DNA of 5,444 nt, from positions 1 to 5,444 of the forward strand of contig JAGCMR010000329.1 in assembly GCA_017646305.1 (NCBI GenBank). The letters run 5' to 3'. Shown here one piece after another: positions 1-5,444 of this stretch. The notes beneath the pieces are model-generated. The model was not told where the DNA came from. It saw only the letters and a program-made list of their open reading frames with translations, and did not search any database. Both the position numbers and the translations under genes were made by a program. How positions within the stretch are numbered: position 1 is the stretch's first letter; each line of letters opens with the position of its first letter. The DNA is from Spirochaetaceae bacterium (GTDB lineage: Bacteria > Spirochaetota > Spirochaetia > Treponematales > Treponemataceae).

Positions 1-187
1 GTTGAAGCAGGCTTCCTACAAGATTGCCGAAGAAGTATACAAGCAGCAGCAGGCAGCTGGTGCTGGAGCAGGCCCTGACATGGGTGGTGCTACTGGTGCT
101 GACGCTGGTGGAGCTACAGGCGGTACTGGACCTAACAAGGGTACAGCTGAGGACGTAAGCTACGAAGTTGTAGACGACGACAAATAA
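1..187 (+). CDS. dnaK: Chaperone DnaK (Hsp70), C-terminal end only
   Basis: This is the 3' end of the gene for the ATP-dependent cytoplasmic chaperone Hsp70; the ATPase and substrate-binding domains lie upstream of the window. The visible 61 residues begin inside the helical lid (ASYKIAEEVYKQQQ), pass through a flexible Gly/Ala/Thr-rich linker (GAGAGPDMGG and two similar GGATG units) and finish with the acidic tail YEVVDDDK. That lid-linker-acidic-tail order, and especially the EVVDDDK ending, is characteristic of bacterial DnaK. The first codon shown (TTG) is an internal Leu, not a start. Codon choice here is strongly biased (GGT, GCT, AAG), as expected for a highly expressed gene and unlike the AT-rich operon further on. 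It sits directly upstream of dnaJ, its co-chaperone, in the usual order. The family assignment is very secure. Confidence 0.96.
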   Translation, partial: LKQASYKIAEEVYKQQQAAGAGAGPDMGGATGADAGGATGGTGPNKGTAEDVSYEVVDDDK

Positions 188-205
188 GTTTGTTCAATAA
201 ATAAA

Positions 206-251
206 GAGGCGGGATGTCCTGGGAAGAGTTGATAATAACAGGCCCCGCCTC
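206..251 (+). promoter_or_regulatory. GC-rich hairpin without a T run, 3' of dnaK
   Basis: An 8-base perfect inverted repeat, GAGGCGGG (206-213) and CCCGCCTC (244-251), encloses a second matching pair, CCTG (218-221) and CAGG (239-242), leaving a 17-base apical loop. No T run follows, so it is not a classical intrinsic terminator by itself. It could protect the dnaK mRNA 3' end, pause polymerase ahead of the terminator at 259-292, or mark a processing site between dnaK and dnaJ. The fold is seen in the sequence; the role is inference. Confidence 0.55.
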
Positions 252-258
252 AACTTGT

Positions 259-292
259 ATACGCCGTCGTTTTTTATAGCGGCGGTATTTTT
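259..292 (+). terminator. Probable intrinsic terminator or attenuator between dnaK and dnaJ
   Basis: ATACGCCG (259-266) pairs with CGGCGGTAT (280-288), with one bulged G, across a 13-base loop. The T run 288-292 overlaps the last base of the stem. This is the layout of a rho-independent terminator. It ends only seven bases before the dnaJ ribosome-binding site, and no convincing promoter is visible after it, so it probably acts as a partial terminator that lowers dnaJ transcription relative to dnaK. The bulge and short T run also point to incomplete termination. Confidence 0.7.
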
Positions 293-298
293 GTTAAT

Positions 299-304
299 GG
301 AAGG
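299..304 (+). promoter_or_regulatory. Ribosome-binding site of dnaJ
   Basis: GGAAGG lies six bases before the ATG at 311. It supports that start, which also gives the canonical J-domain N-terminus [12 protein letters not shown]. Confidence 0.75.
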
Positions 305-310
305 CATATA

Positions 311-1441
311 ATGGCAAAGCGGGATTATTACGAAGTTCTGGGTGTCCAAAAAAACGCTACAAAAGATGAAATAAAAAAAGGATACCGAAAATTAGCAGTC
401 CAATACCACCCGGATAAAAATCCAGGAGATAAAGAGGCGGAAGAAAAATTCAAGGAGGCCACTGAGGCCTATGAAATTCTTTCTGATGAGCAAAAGCGTC
501 AAATCTATGATCAGTATGGTTTTGCTGGCCTCGAAGGAATGGGTGGTGGCGGTGGTGGTTATTCCCACGCTTATGCCGATTTTAGTGATTTGTTCGAAGG
601 CTTTGATCTCGGTGGTATTTTTGGAAACATCTTTGGTGGTGGAAGTGGTGGTCGCCGTCGTTCTCCCGATGCTCCCAACCAAGGAGCCAGTCTTCGCTAT
701 GATTTGGAAATTAGTTTTAAGGAAGCAGTGTACGGTACTGAAAAACAGGTTCAATTCCAGCACACGGAGCCCTGTGAAACTTGTCAGGGAACAGGTGGGG
801 CCAATGGAGCCCAGCGAAAAACCTGTGGTACCTGTGGTGGCTCTGGTCAGGTTCGCAGAAATACTGGCTTCTTTGCCTTTGCCCAAACCTGTCCTACCTG
901 CGGTGGTGACGGGTCTGTTATAGATAATCCTTGTAAGGTGTGTGGTGGCTCTGGCCTCCAGCCTAAACGCAAGAAGATTAATATTCAGATTCCTGCTGGA
1001 GCTGATAACGGCAAGCGAATTACTATTCCCCGTCAGGGAGATGCTGGCCGAAACGGTGGTCCTGCAGGGGATTTGATAATTGTGGTTCACGTAACTCGCC
1101 ACCAGTATTTTGAGCGCAGCGGTAACGACCTCTATTGTGCAGTCCCCATTTCTGCAACACAGGCAATCCTTGGAGCTGATATAAATGTTACCTCCTTGGA
1201 TGACAAGAAGATAAAGCTCAAGATTCCTGCTGGAACTCCCCATGGAAAGCTCCTTCGCTTGCGGAATGAGGGTGTTCCCTATAGTGGAACTAATAAAAAG
1301 GGTGACTTGTACATCAAGATCTTGGTGGAGGTTCCCACAAAGCTTTCTTCTAAGCAAAAGGATTTGCTGAAGGAATTTATGGACATAGAAAAGCCTTCCG
1401 AAGCTCCTATGCCAAAGGCCTTATCCGAATTGCAGAATTAA
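311..1441 (+). CDS. dnaJ: Chaperone protein DnaJ (class I Hsp40)
   Basis: Cytoplasmic co-chaperone that delivers unfolded clients to DnaK and stimulates its ATPase activity. At 376 residues it has the normal class I length and every domain. The J domain covers about residues 5-70 with the essential HPD motif at 33-35. A Gly/Phe-rich region follows (about 71-115; [22 protein letters not shown]). The zinc-finger domain has all four CxxCxGxG repeats intact: CETCQGTG (155-162), CGTCGGSG (172-179), CPTCGGDG (194-201) and CKVCGGSG (208-215), enough for two zinc ions. Two C-terminal beta-sandwich substrate-binding domains (about 220-345) contain the conserved IPAG segments at 227 and 305. The gene follows dnaK after 123 bases and is closed by its own terminator. 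Expression probably depends on read-through from the dnaK promoter, with the terminator at 259-292 tuning the ratio. There is no sign of damage. Confidence 0.98.
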   Translation: MAKRDYYEVLGVQKNATKDEIKKGYRKLAVQYHPDKNPGDKEAEEKFKEATEAYEILSDEQKRQIYDQYGFAGLEGMGGGGGGYSHAYADFSDLFEGFDLGGIFGNIFGGGSGGRRRSPDAPNQGASLRYDLEISFKEAVYGTEKQVQFQHTEPCETCQGTGGANGAQRKTCGTCGGSGQVRRNTGFFAFAQTCPTCGGDGSVIDNPCKVCGGSGLQPKRKKINIQIPAGADNGKRITIPRQGDAGRNGGPAGDLIIVVHVTRHQYFERSGNDLYCAVPISATQAILGADINVTSLDDKKIKLKIPAGTPHGKLLRLRNEGVPYSGTNKKGDLYIKILVEVPTKLSSKQKDLLKEFMDIEKPSEAPMPKALSELQN

Positions 1442-1452
1442 TATGTATTTAC

Positions 1453-1489
1453 AAAGCCTCTGGAAAAATTCCAATTTTCAGAGGCTTTT
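1453..1489 (+). terminator. Intrinsic terminator of dnaJ
   Basis: A perfect 10-base inverted repeat, AAAGCCTCTG (1453-1462) and CAGAGGCTTT (1479-1488), can be extended inward by GAAAA/TTTT with one bulge, and ends in a T run. It begins 11 bases after the dnaJ stop codon. The ends are near-symmetrical A and T runs, but no convergent gene is seen. It separates the chaperone genes from the phosphatase operon. Confidence 0.85.
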
Positions 1490-1503
1490 CCCACCTTATG
1501 TTT

Positions 1504-1542
1504 TTGTTTCATTTTTTTTAATAGTGTGTTATAATCAATGTT
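1504..1542 (+). promoter_or_regulatory. Extended -10 sigma-70-type promoter of the phosphatase operon
   Basis: A perfect TATAAT (1530-1535) is preceded by TG one base upstream, giving the extended -10 element TGTTATAAT (1527-1535). The -35 region is poor: TTCATT at 1508-1513 with a 16-base spacer matches the consensus at only three positions, which fits an extended -10 promoter. An eight-T tract (1512-1519) lies in the spacer and start of the -35 area. Transcription should begin near 1542, giving a leader of about 60 bases. The site lies after the dnaJ terminator and is the only clear promoter in the window, so it probably drives the three genes downstream. No recognisable alternative-sigma motif was seen. 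Confidence 0.7.
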
Positions 1543-1544
1543 AG

Positions 1545-1589
1545 TTTTGTCTCAAAATCCCTTTGAATACCTTTGTTTTGAGGCACAAA
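1545..1589 (+). promoter_or_regulatory. 5'-UTR hairpin next to the Shine-Dalgarno sequence
   Basis: TTTTGTCTCAAAA (1545-1557) pairs with TTTTGAGGCACAAA (1576-1589): seven perfect inner pairs (CTCAAAA with TTTTGAG), then a G-T wobble, two pairs, one bulged C and three more A-T pairs, around an 18-base loop. It occupies most of the predicted leader. The ribosome-binding site AAGGAG begins two bases after its last base. It could modulate translation (for example as a thermolabile, AU-rich fold) or be an operator for a DNA-binding protein. No T run follows, so it is not a terminator. The fold is visible; the function is inference. Confidence 0.5.
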
Positions 1590-1590
1590 T

Positions 1591-1596
1591 AAGGAG
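1591..1596 (+). promoter_or_regulatory. Ribosome-binding site of the first phosphatase gene
   Basis: AAGGAG, a near-perfect Shine-Dalgarno sequence, lies five bases before ATG 1602 and fixes that start. Of the operon's three sites this is the best placed, consistent with the first gene being translated independently and the later ones by coupling. Confidence 0.85.
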
Positions 1597-1601
1597 TTCT
1601 C

Positions 1602-2981
1602 ATGCTCAAAGCTAGACAACGGATTTGTCTGTTTTGCATAGACAGTGTCATTGCTGTTATATTCATACTGTTAAGTATTTATTTGATTCCCAAAGCAGGT
1701 TGGTTATTTACGCTCCTCTGCTGTGTAGTTTTATTTTTTGCTCTTGAGCTGATTGCTGACGCCTTATTAAAGTTCTTTTTTTCTAAAATTGATGATGCAG
1801 TTTTGCAAAAGGGAACTACTTCTCTCATTTCAGATTTTATCCATAGATTACGATTTTGCTATTCTTTGGAAGATTTTTATGAGGCTGTTGGAGATGTGTT
1901 AGAAATGCAGGGGGACTGCTCTGTCTTATTCATCAATCGAAATAACAATTATGTTTTGTACAATAGCCCCGACAAACTTACCTGTAAAACAGAAACCATG
2001 AGCACCTTGGATATAAACTTTTCTGATATGAAAACCAATGGTGTTTATTTTATTGATAAGGACTTTGGTCTTACCACTGTATACAAGTCTACACGAGGCT
2101 TCTTTCTAGTAGAGGGGGATTATCATCTCTACATTTTCTGTAAATATACCCACCTCTTTGATAAGGTAATCTATAATACTCTTTTTGAAGAATATATTCG
2201 ATTTTTGAACAGGCAGGAAATCATCACCAACCTTAGTGAAATTACAGAGCTTTCTAGAGAATGGTCAATGTTGGCTGATGTGCAGAAGTCCTTCCTTCCC
2301 ATGGTAATGCCAGAAGTTCGGAGATTGGAGCTTGCGTCCTATTTTAGGCCCTTGGTTAACGTTTCTGGTGACTATTATTCTGTGTTGCCTTTAGATGAAC
2401 ATAAAACTCTGGTAATGTTGGGAGATGTTTCTGGAAAGGGATTAGCGGCAGCCTTGGTTATGGGATTGGTATTGAATACAGTAAAGGTTTTGGAAGATAA
2501 GGAAGATTTGGCAAATGTTATTCATTCCATTGACCGTGCCATTAAAGACATGAAATTTCAGGATAAATATACTGTTCTTTTTATCGGTATCATTGATACA
2601 GAAAAAATGACCATTCGCTATGTGAATGCCTCCATGTCTGATCCTATTATTGTAACTCGTTCACCAGAAGGGTATCGTATCAAACCCCTTTCTTCAAACT
2701 GTTCCTTAATTGGTATTATTGACCTCGATAATGTAATTGTTGCTGAGCAAAAATTGTTCCGCGGAGACTTAATTTTGATGGCTTCTGATGGTATTTCCGA
2801 AGCCATGGATAAAGACGGTGTGGAATTGGGGACAACAGATATGTATCTGTCAACTATCAAAAATAGTGCAAATAAATCTGCTAGTAACTTTGTGACAGAT
2901 ATGGCAAATCTTGTTTTGTCTTATTCTGATGGTCATTTACGTGATGACGTAACAATGCTGGTGGCAAAGGTTGAAGGCTAA
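1602..2981 (+). CDS. Membrane-bound SpoIIE/RsbU-family PP2C serine phosphatase
   Basis: Predicted metal-dependent phosphatase that removes phosphate from serine of a STAS-domain antagonist, probably the protein encoded at 5133. In its 459 residues two hydrophobic helices (about 12-29 and 34-58) anchor it in the inner membrane. A mixed segment (about 75-205) resembles a GAF-like sensor fold by position, though I see no diagnostic motif. A linker helix follows with the RsbU-type signature ADVQKSFLP (225-233), then the PP2C domain (about 240-457). All acidic metal-binding motifs are present: SGDYYS with D257, GDVSGKG with D275, SDGISEA with D396, and DDVT with D448-D449. The first motif differs slightly from the usual GGDFYD (Ser for the first Gly, Ser for the last Asp), but the metal-binding Asp is kept, so activity is expected. 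Its stop codon overlaps the next start. The family is secure; the substrate is inferred from gene order. A named symbol such as rsbU would overstate the evidence. Confidence 0.9.
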   Translation: MLKARQRICLFCIDSVIAVIFILLSIYLIPKAGWLFTLLCCVVLFFALELIADALLKFFFSKIDDAVLQKGTTSLISDFIHRLRFCYSLEDFYEAVGDVLEMQGDCSVLFINRNNNYVLYNSPDKLTCKTETMSTLDINFSDMKTNGVYFIDKDFGLTTVYKSTRGFFLVEGDYHLYIFCKYTHLFDKVIYNTLFEEYIRFLNRQEIITNLSEITELSREWSMLADVQKSFLPMVMPEVRRLELASYFRPLVNVSGDYYSVLPLDEHKTLVMLGDVSGKGLAAALVMGLVLNTVKVLEDKEDLANVIHSIDRAIKDMKFQDKYTVLFIGIIDTEKMTIRYVNASMSDPIIVTRSPEGYRIKPLSSNCSLIGIIDLDNVIVAEQKLFRGDLILMASDGISEAMDKDGVELGTTDMYLSTIKNSANKSASNFVTDMANLVLSYSDGHLRDDVTMLVAKVEG

Positions 2982-2983
2982 TG
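2966..2983 (+). promoter_or_regulatory. TAATG stop-start overlap with weak Shine-Dalgarno sites
   Basis: The TAA of the first phosphatase gene (2979-2981) shares its last A with the ATG of the next gene (2981-2983). Nearby purine-rich sites are AAAGG (2966-2970) and GAAGG (2973-2977, only three bases from the ATG); neither is ideally spaced. This indicates translational coupling by re-initiation and suggests the two proteins are made in linked amounts. Confidence 0.7.
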
Positions 2984-5146
2984 GTATATATAATTCTTAA
3001 TGGCTTACTCTGTGTGTTTTTGATAATTTATTCTTATGTTGTAGATAGGAATAAGCTTATTGAAAACGGAATGACTGTTAACAGTATTCTTTTTCTTTTT
3101 TCTTATTCGCTTTCTATTTTCATAAACCTTTTACTTATCAATTATCTGCCAAATTATACCATGTTATTTATGATGGTACGCATTTCAGAAATATTGGAGA
3201 AATTCTTTCTTCTTAATTTCTGTCTCAGCATTATGGCATATCCAGCCATTAAAAAAAGTAAAATTGGATACCTGCTGGAATTTCTCATTACCGCAGGGCT
3301 TGTTTATATTGTGTTCAAAAACTCCCTTAGTATTGTAACTTCTAAAAGTACTGGACTACATTTTTATACACAATATTTGACTCCTACCTCATCCCTCAGA
3401 TGGCAGACCCTATTAAATATTTTGTTTCATTTTGTATTTCCCGGGATCGCTGCACTGTATATTATTATAAGACCAGCAAATACCAAGAATAAGCTAGAAC
3501 AAGAGCGATTGGTTGTACACTTGGTTGCCTTGGCTATTGTTGTACTAACATACATTGCCTTTACCGTAGCGGTAAAAGTTGCACCTTTCTTTTACACACT
3601 AAAAGGTTTTGGTTACCTTGTTGGAATTTATCTTGCTTACAGTGCAACAAAAATGCACATTGTCCATGATTTTAAAACTTTACTGATAAAATTCCTGCAG
3701 ATTTTTTGGCTTTATGTTGTGCCTGCCGTAGTAATAGGTGTAGTAATAATTTTTACTGCTAAGTATCGAGATGAAAATCGACTTTTATTTATAGGTATAC
3801 TTTGTTTTACACTATTGGCTATTTTCTTAAGAACTAATATTCTTCCTCAGATTATTTCTCGACGTAGCCCAGGTATTGTTGCAGGTTATGAAAAATCCTT
3901 GGAAAAAAAGCTTGCAGACTTGGAATACAATCTTTCTGTAGAAAATTTTGGTAATCAGGTAACTAAAATTCTTGCCTCAGAGGTTAAATGTGCTGGAATA
4001 AATATTCTTATCAGCAATGGAAATGAGTTTGCTAGTGTGTATAGCTCCTATTCATCTATCAGTAGTTTACCTCTGGAGTATCCAGCCTTTGATGTCATGA
4101 TGAGCGTTGGACGACAGGTTGCTTTTAAGAATCAGCTGGAATCTCACCACGCCCTTGCTGGTGCTCGTGTAGGCCTTTCGAAGCTTTTTGAAAAAGATAG
4201 CTCTCAGGCATGTATTCTTTTGGCAGAAGGTTATCATGTTTTTGGTGTTATTCTTTTGAATGAAAAGAGCTTAGGAAACGACTACAACAAATATGATTAT
4301 ACCGTTTTCACTAAATTGTATCCTTATTTCTTTATGATTGGATATTACATGAACAGTGTAGCCAACGAAGGTGTTATTGGTACTATCAATCGTGAAATCA
4401 AGATGTCGGATCAAATCATCCACTCAATTCAAGAAAATATGGATTTTATTCGCAGTCCTCATATTGACGTGGGATATATGATGAAACCTGCTCGAAACAT
4501 CGGTGGAGAGTTCATCGACTTTATTCGTCTAACTGATACCCGTCACATTGTAATTCTCGGTTCTATGAGTGGTAAGGGAATTACTGCAAGTATGTCCATG
4601 GTTATTATGAAGTCTATCATTAGAACCTTTTTGGCAGACATTCATGATTTTAAGGAGTTGATCCAAAGGGTAAATCACTTTATTCGCTTTAACCTTCCAC
4701 GAGGAACCTTCTTTGCAGGTGTCTTTGCATTGTTGGATTTTTCAGATAATACTATGTACTACATCAACTGTGGGGTTCCCACCTTGATGCTCTATACTCA
4801 ATCCTATAACAATGTTATCGAAATTCAAGGTGATGGTCGTGTTTTAGGATTTGTTCCAGATATTAGTAAGTATGCTAAGGTAAAGAAGATTAAATTAAAT
4901 CCTGGTGACTTGATTTTTTCCTGTACTGACGGTTTCATTGAATCTCAGTCCTTGCGTGGAGAGGCCTTTGGTAAGGCTCGTCTCCAGAGATCCATTATGG
5001 AAAATTTGAGTTATTCTGCTAATAAAATTACTCAATTCACTTATGAGAATTTGAAGGAATTTACTTCCAAGGAACAGGAGGCCGACATTACCTGTTTGGT
5101 CATGAAGATTTTTGCCGATAAGGGTGGAGCTAATGGAACAACTTAA
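2981..5146 (+). CDS. Multi-pass membrane protein with degenerate SpoIIE/PP2C-like domain
   Basis: A 721-residue protein with the plan of a membrane sensor joined to a phosphatase domain. I count about nine hydrophobic helices (roughly 2-20, 34-54, 61-88, 96-113, 141-163, 176-199, 203-222, 236-258, 267-286). Positively charged loops (DRNK, KKSK, RPANTKNK) fit an outside N-terminus, and the first seven helices recall the 7TM sensor regions of some bacterial kinases. A cytoplasmic GAF-like segment (about 318-455) and a linker helix (about 465-490) lead to a PP2C-like domain (about 492-711). Its fold motifs are recognisable but the metal-binding positions are altered: GGEFID (Glu510 for Asp), GSMSGKG (Ser528 for Asp), TDGFIES (Asp650 kept), ADIT (Ala701 for the first Asp). 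It is therefore probably a pseudophosphatase or has very altered chemistry. It may bind the antagonist or the neighbouring phosphatase without catalysis. No frameshift is visible and the frame is open throughout, so it is a maintained gene, not a wreck. Confidence 0.85.
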   Translation: MVYIILNGLLCVFLIIYSYVVDRNKLIENGMTVNSILFLFSYSLSIFINLLLINYLPNYTMLFMMVRISEILEKFFLLNFCLSIMAYPAIKKSKIGYLLEFLITAGLVYIVFKNSLSIVTSKSTGLHFYTQYLTPTSSLRWQTLLNILFHFVFPGIAALYIIIRPANTKNKLEQERLVVHLVALAIVVLTYIAFTVAVKVAPFFYTLKGFGYLVGIYLAYSATKMHIVHDFKTLLIKFLQIFWLYVVPAVVIGVVIIFTAKYRDENRLLFIGILCFTLLAIFLRTNILPQIISRRSPGIVAGYEKSLEKKLADLEYNLSVENFGNQVTKILASEVKCAGINILISNGNEFASVYSSYSSISSLPLEYPAFDVMMSVGRQVAFKNQLESHHALAGARVGLSKLFEKDSSQACILLAEGYHVFGVILLNEKSLGNDYNKYDYTVFTKLYPYFFMIGYYMNSVANEGVIGTINREIKMSDQIIHSIQENMDFIRSPHIDVGYMMKPARNIGGEFIDFIRLTDTRHIVILGSMSGKGITASMSMVIMKSIIRTFLADIHDFKELIQRVNHFIRFNLPRGTFFAGVFALLDFSDNTMYYINCGVPTLMLYTQSYNNVIEIQGDGRVLGFVPDISKYAKVKKIKLNPGDLIFSCTDGFIESQSLRGEAFGKARLQRSIMENLSYSANKITQFTYENLKEFTSKEQEADITCLVMKIFADKGGANGTT
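5120..5135 (+). promoter_or_regulatory. Ribosome-binding site and overlapping start of the STAS gene
   Basis: AAGGG (5120-5124) lies eight bases before ATG 5133, with GGAG (5126-5129) closer in. Both are inside the end of the preceding gene, whose stop is at 5144-5146, so the two genes overlap by 14 bases. The site supports the chosen start and indicates co-translation with the upstream gene. Confidence 0.75.
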
Positions 5147-5444
5147 AATTCAAGAAAAAAAAGGTGCAAACTATAGTTTATTGGAGTTATTTGGTGTTCT
5201 TGATTCCTATAATTTTGTGGAACTTCAGCAAAAAGCATTTACTCTCATAAAAGAAAAGAATCTGGTACTTGATTTATCCAATTTAACCTCCATGGATTCC
5301 TCCGGATTAAGTGCGATTTTAGGTTCCAGTACCTTGGGATTAGAATATGGAAGGATGCTATACATTATGAATCCTTCCAGTGAGGCACGAAAGGCATTGG
5401 AGTCCACAGGATTTATGGATATGTTTAATATAATTTTCAGTATA
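5133..5444 (+). CDS. STAS-domain anti-sigma factor antagonist (RsbV/SpoIIAA-like), 3' end missing
   Basis: Small cytoplasmic switch protein that, when unphosphorylated, is expected to bind an anti-sigma kinase and release its target. The window shows 104 residues beginning MEQLKIQEKKG; the family is usually 100-120 residues, so only a short end is missing. Diagnostic features are GVLDSYNF (21-28), the beta strand LVLDLSNL followed by the phosphorylation motif MDSSGL (54-59), and the late segment ESTGFMDMFNI typical of RsbV proteins. By alignment to the family, Ser56 is the phosphorylated residue, in the same context as SpoIIAA and RsbV. The start is supported by an upstream AAGGG site, and the gene overlaps its predecessor. 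The first codons contain an eight-A tract (5155-5162). The adjoining PP2C gene at 1602 is its likely phosphatase; the opposing kinase is not in the window. The family call is firm, the partner is inference. Confidence 0.92.
   Translation, partial: MEQLKIQEKKGANYSLLELFGVLDSYNFVELQQKAFTLIKEKNLVLDLSNLTSMDSSGLSAILGSSTLGLEYGRMLYIMNPSSEARKALESTGFMDMFNIIFSI

Noticed and set aside
61..140. Repeated GGT/GCT units encoding GGATG-like repeats in the dnaK tail
   Set aside because: The Gly/Ala-rich flexible linker is normal for DnaK C-termini; the repeats are short and imperfect.
188..310. CIRCE or other heat-shock operator between dnaK and dnaJ
   Set aside because: No TTAGCACTC/GAGTGCTAA-type inverted repeat is present; the inverted repeats found are different in sequence and look like RNA hairpins.
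348..380. Two seven-A runs in the start of dnaJ as possible frameshift sites
   Set aside because: They fall in Lys/Asn codons of the conserved J domain, no alternative frame yields a sensible product, and dnaJ is unlikely to be phase variable.
471..923. 150-codon plus-strand open frame overlapping dnaJ
   Set aside because: A shifted reading of dnaJ through its Gly-rich and zinc-finger regions; the product is a Val/Leu-rich low-complexity string with no domain.
392..1357. Long open frame (321 codons) on the minus strand within dnaJ
   Set aside because: It lies wholly opposite an unmistakable dnaJ, its product is Thr/Ile/Leu/Ser-rich with no recognisable domain, and it is explained by the codon bias of dnaJ, as with known antisense frames in chaperone genes.
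2618..2860. 80-codon minus-strand frame inside the first phosphatase gene
   Set aside because: It opposes the conserved SDG motif region of the PP2C domain and shows no similarity that I recognise.
5225..5407. 60-codon minus-strand frame opposite the STAS gene
   Set aside because: The plus strand here encodes the conserved MDSSGL region; the antisense frame has no recognised domain.
1..5444. tRNA, rRNA, CRISPR, insertion sequence or attachment site
   Set aside because: Reading both gaps and gene ends gave no cloverleaf, spaced direct repeats, transposase fragment or terminal inverted repeats; coding density is normal throughout.

Overview
The window reads as a piece of a moderately AT-rich bacterial chromosome, most likely a spirochaete of the genus Treponema. 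That is inference: the DnaK tail and DnaJ are ordinary bacterial proteins, but a chaperone locus followed by membrane-bound SpoIIE/RsbU-type phosphatases and a STAS-domain antagonist matches what I recall, without being able to check, of treponemal genomes. All genes lie on the + strand and nothing looks mobile.

Layout. Positions 1-187 hold the last 61 codons of dnaK. A 123-base gap follows with two hairpins; the second (259-292) has the form of an intrinsic terminator, and no convincing promoter lies between it and the next gene. A complete class I dnaJ fills 311-1441 and ends at a strong terminator (1453-1489). The 160-base gap after it carries an extended -10 promoter (TGTTATAAT, 1527-1535) and a 5'-UTR hairpin (1545-1589) that ends one base before the Shine-Dalgarno sequence of the next gene.

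This promoter begins a tightly packed three-gene operon: a two-helix membrane protein with a C-terminal PP2C/SpoIIE phosphatase domain (1602-2981); a larger protein with about nine membrane helices and a second PP2C-like domain (2981-5146, 1-base overlap with its predecessor); and an RsbV/SpoIIAA-like STAS protein (from 5133, 14-base overlap, running off the end of the window).

How the genes may work together. In partner switching a PP2C phosphatase dephosphorylates a STAS antagonist, which then captures an anti-sigma kinase and frees its target. Here a phosphatase and its probable substrate are encoded together; no kinase or sigma factor is visible. The most interesting point is that the second phosphatase-like protein has lost or changed three of the four acidic metal-binding positions of the fold (Asp to Glu, Asp to Ser, Asp to Ala), while the first keeps all four. 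The operon therefore seems to pair an active phosphatase with a likely pseudophosphatase attached to a large membrane sensor. The location next to dnaK-dnaJ suggests, but does not prove, a role in envelope or protein-folding stress.
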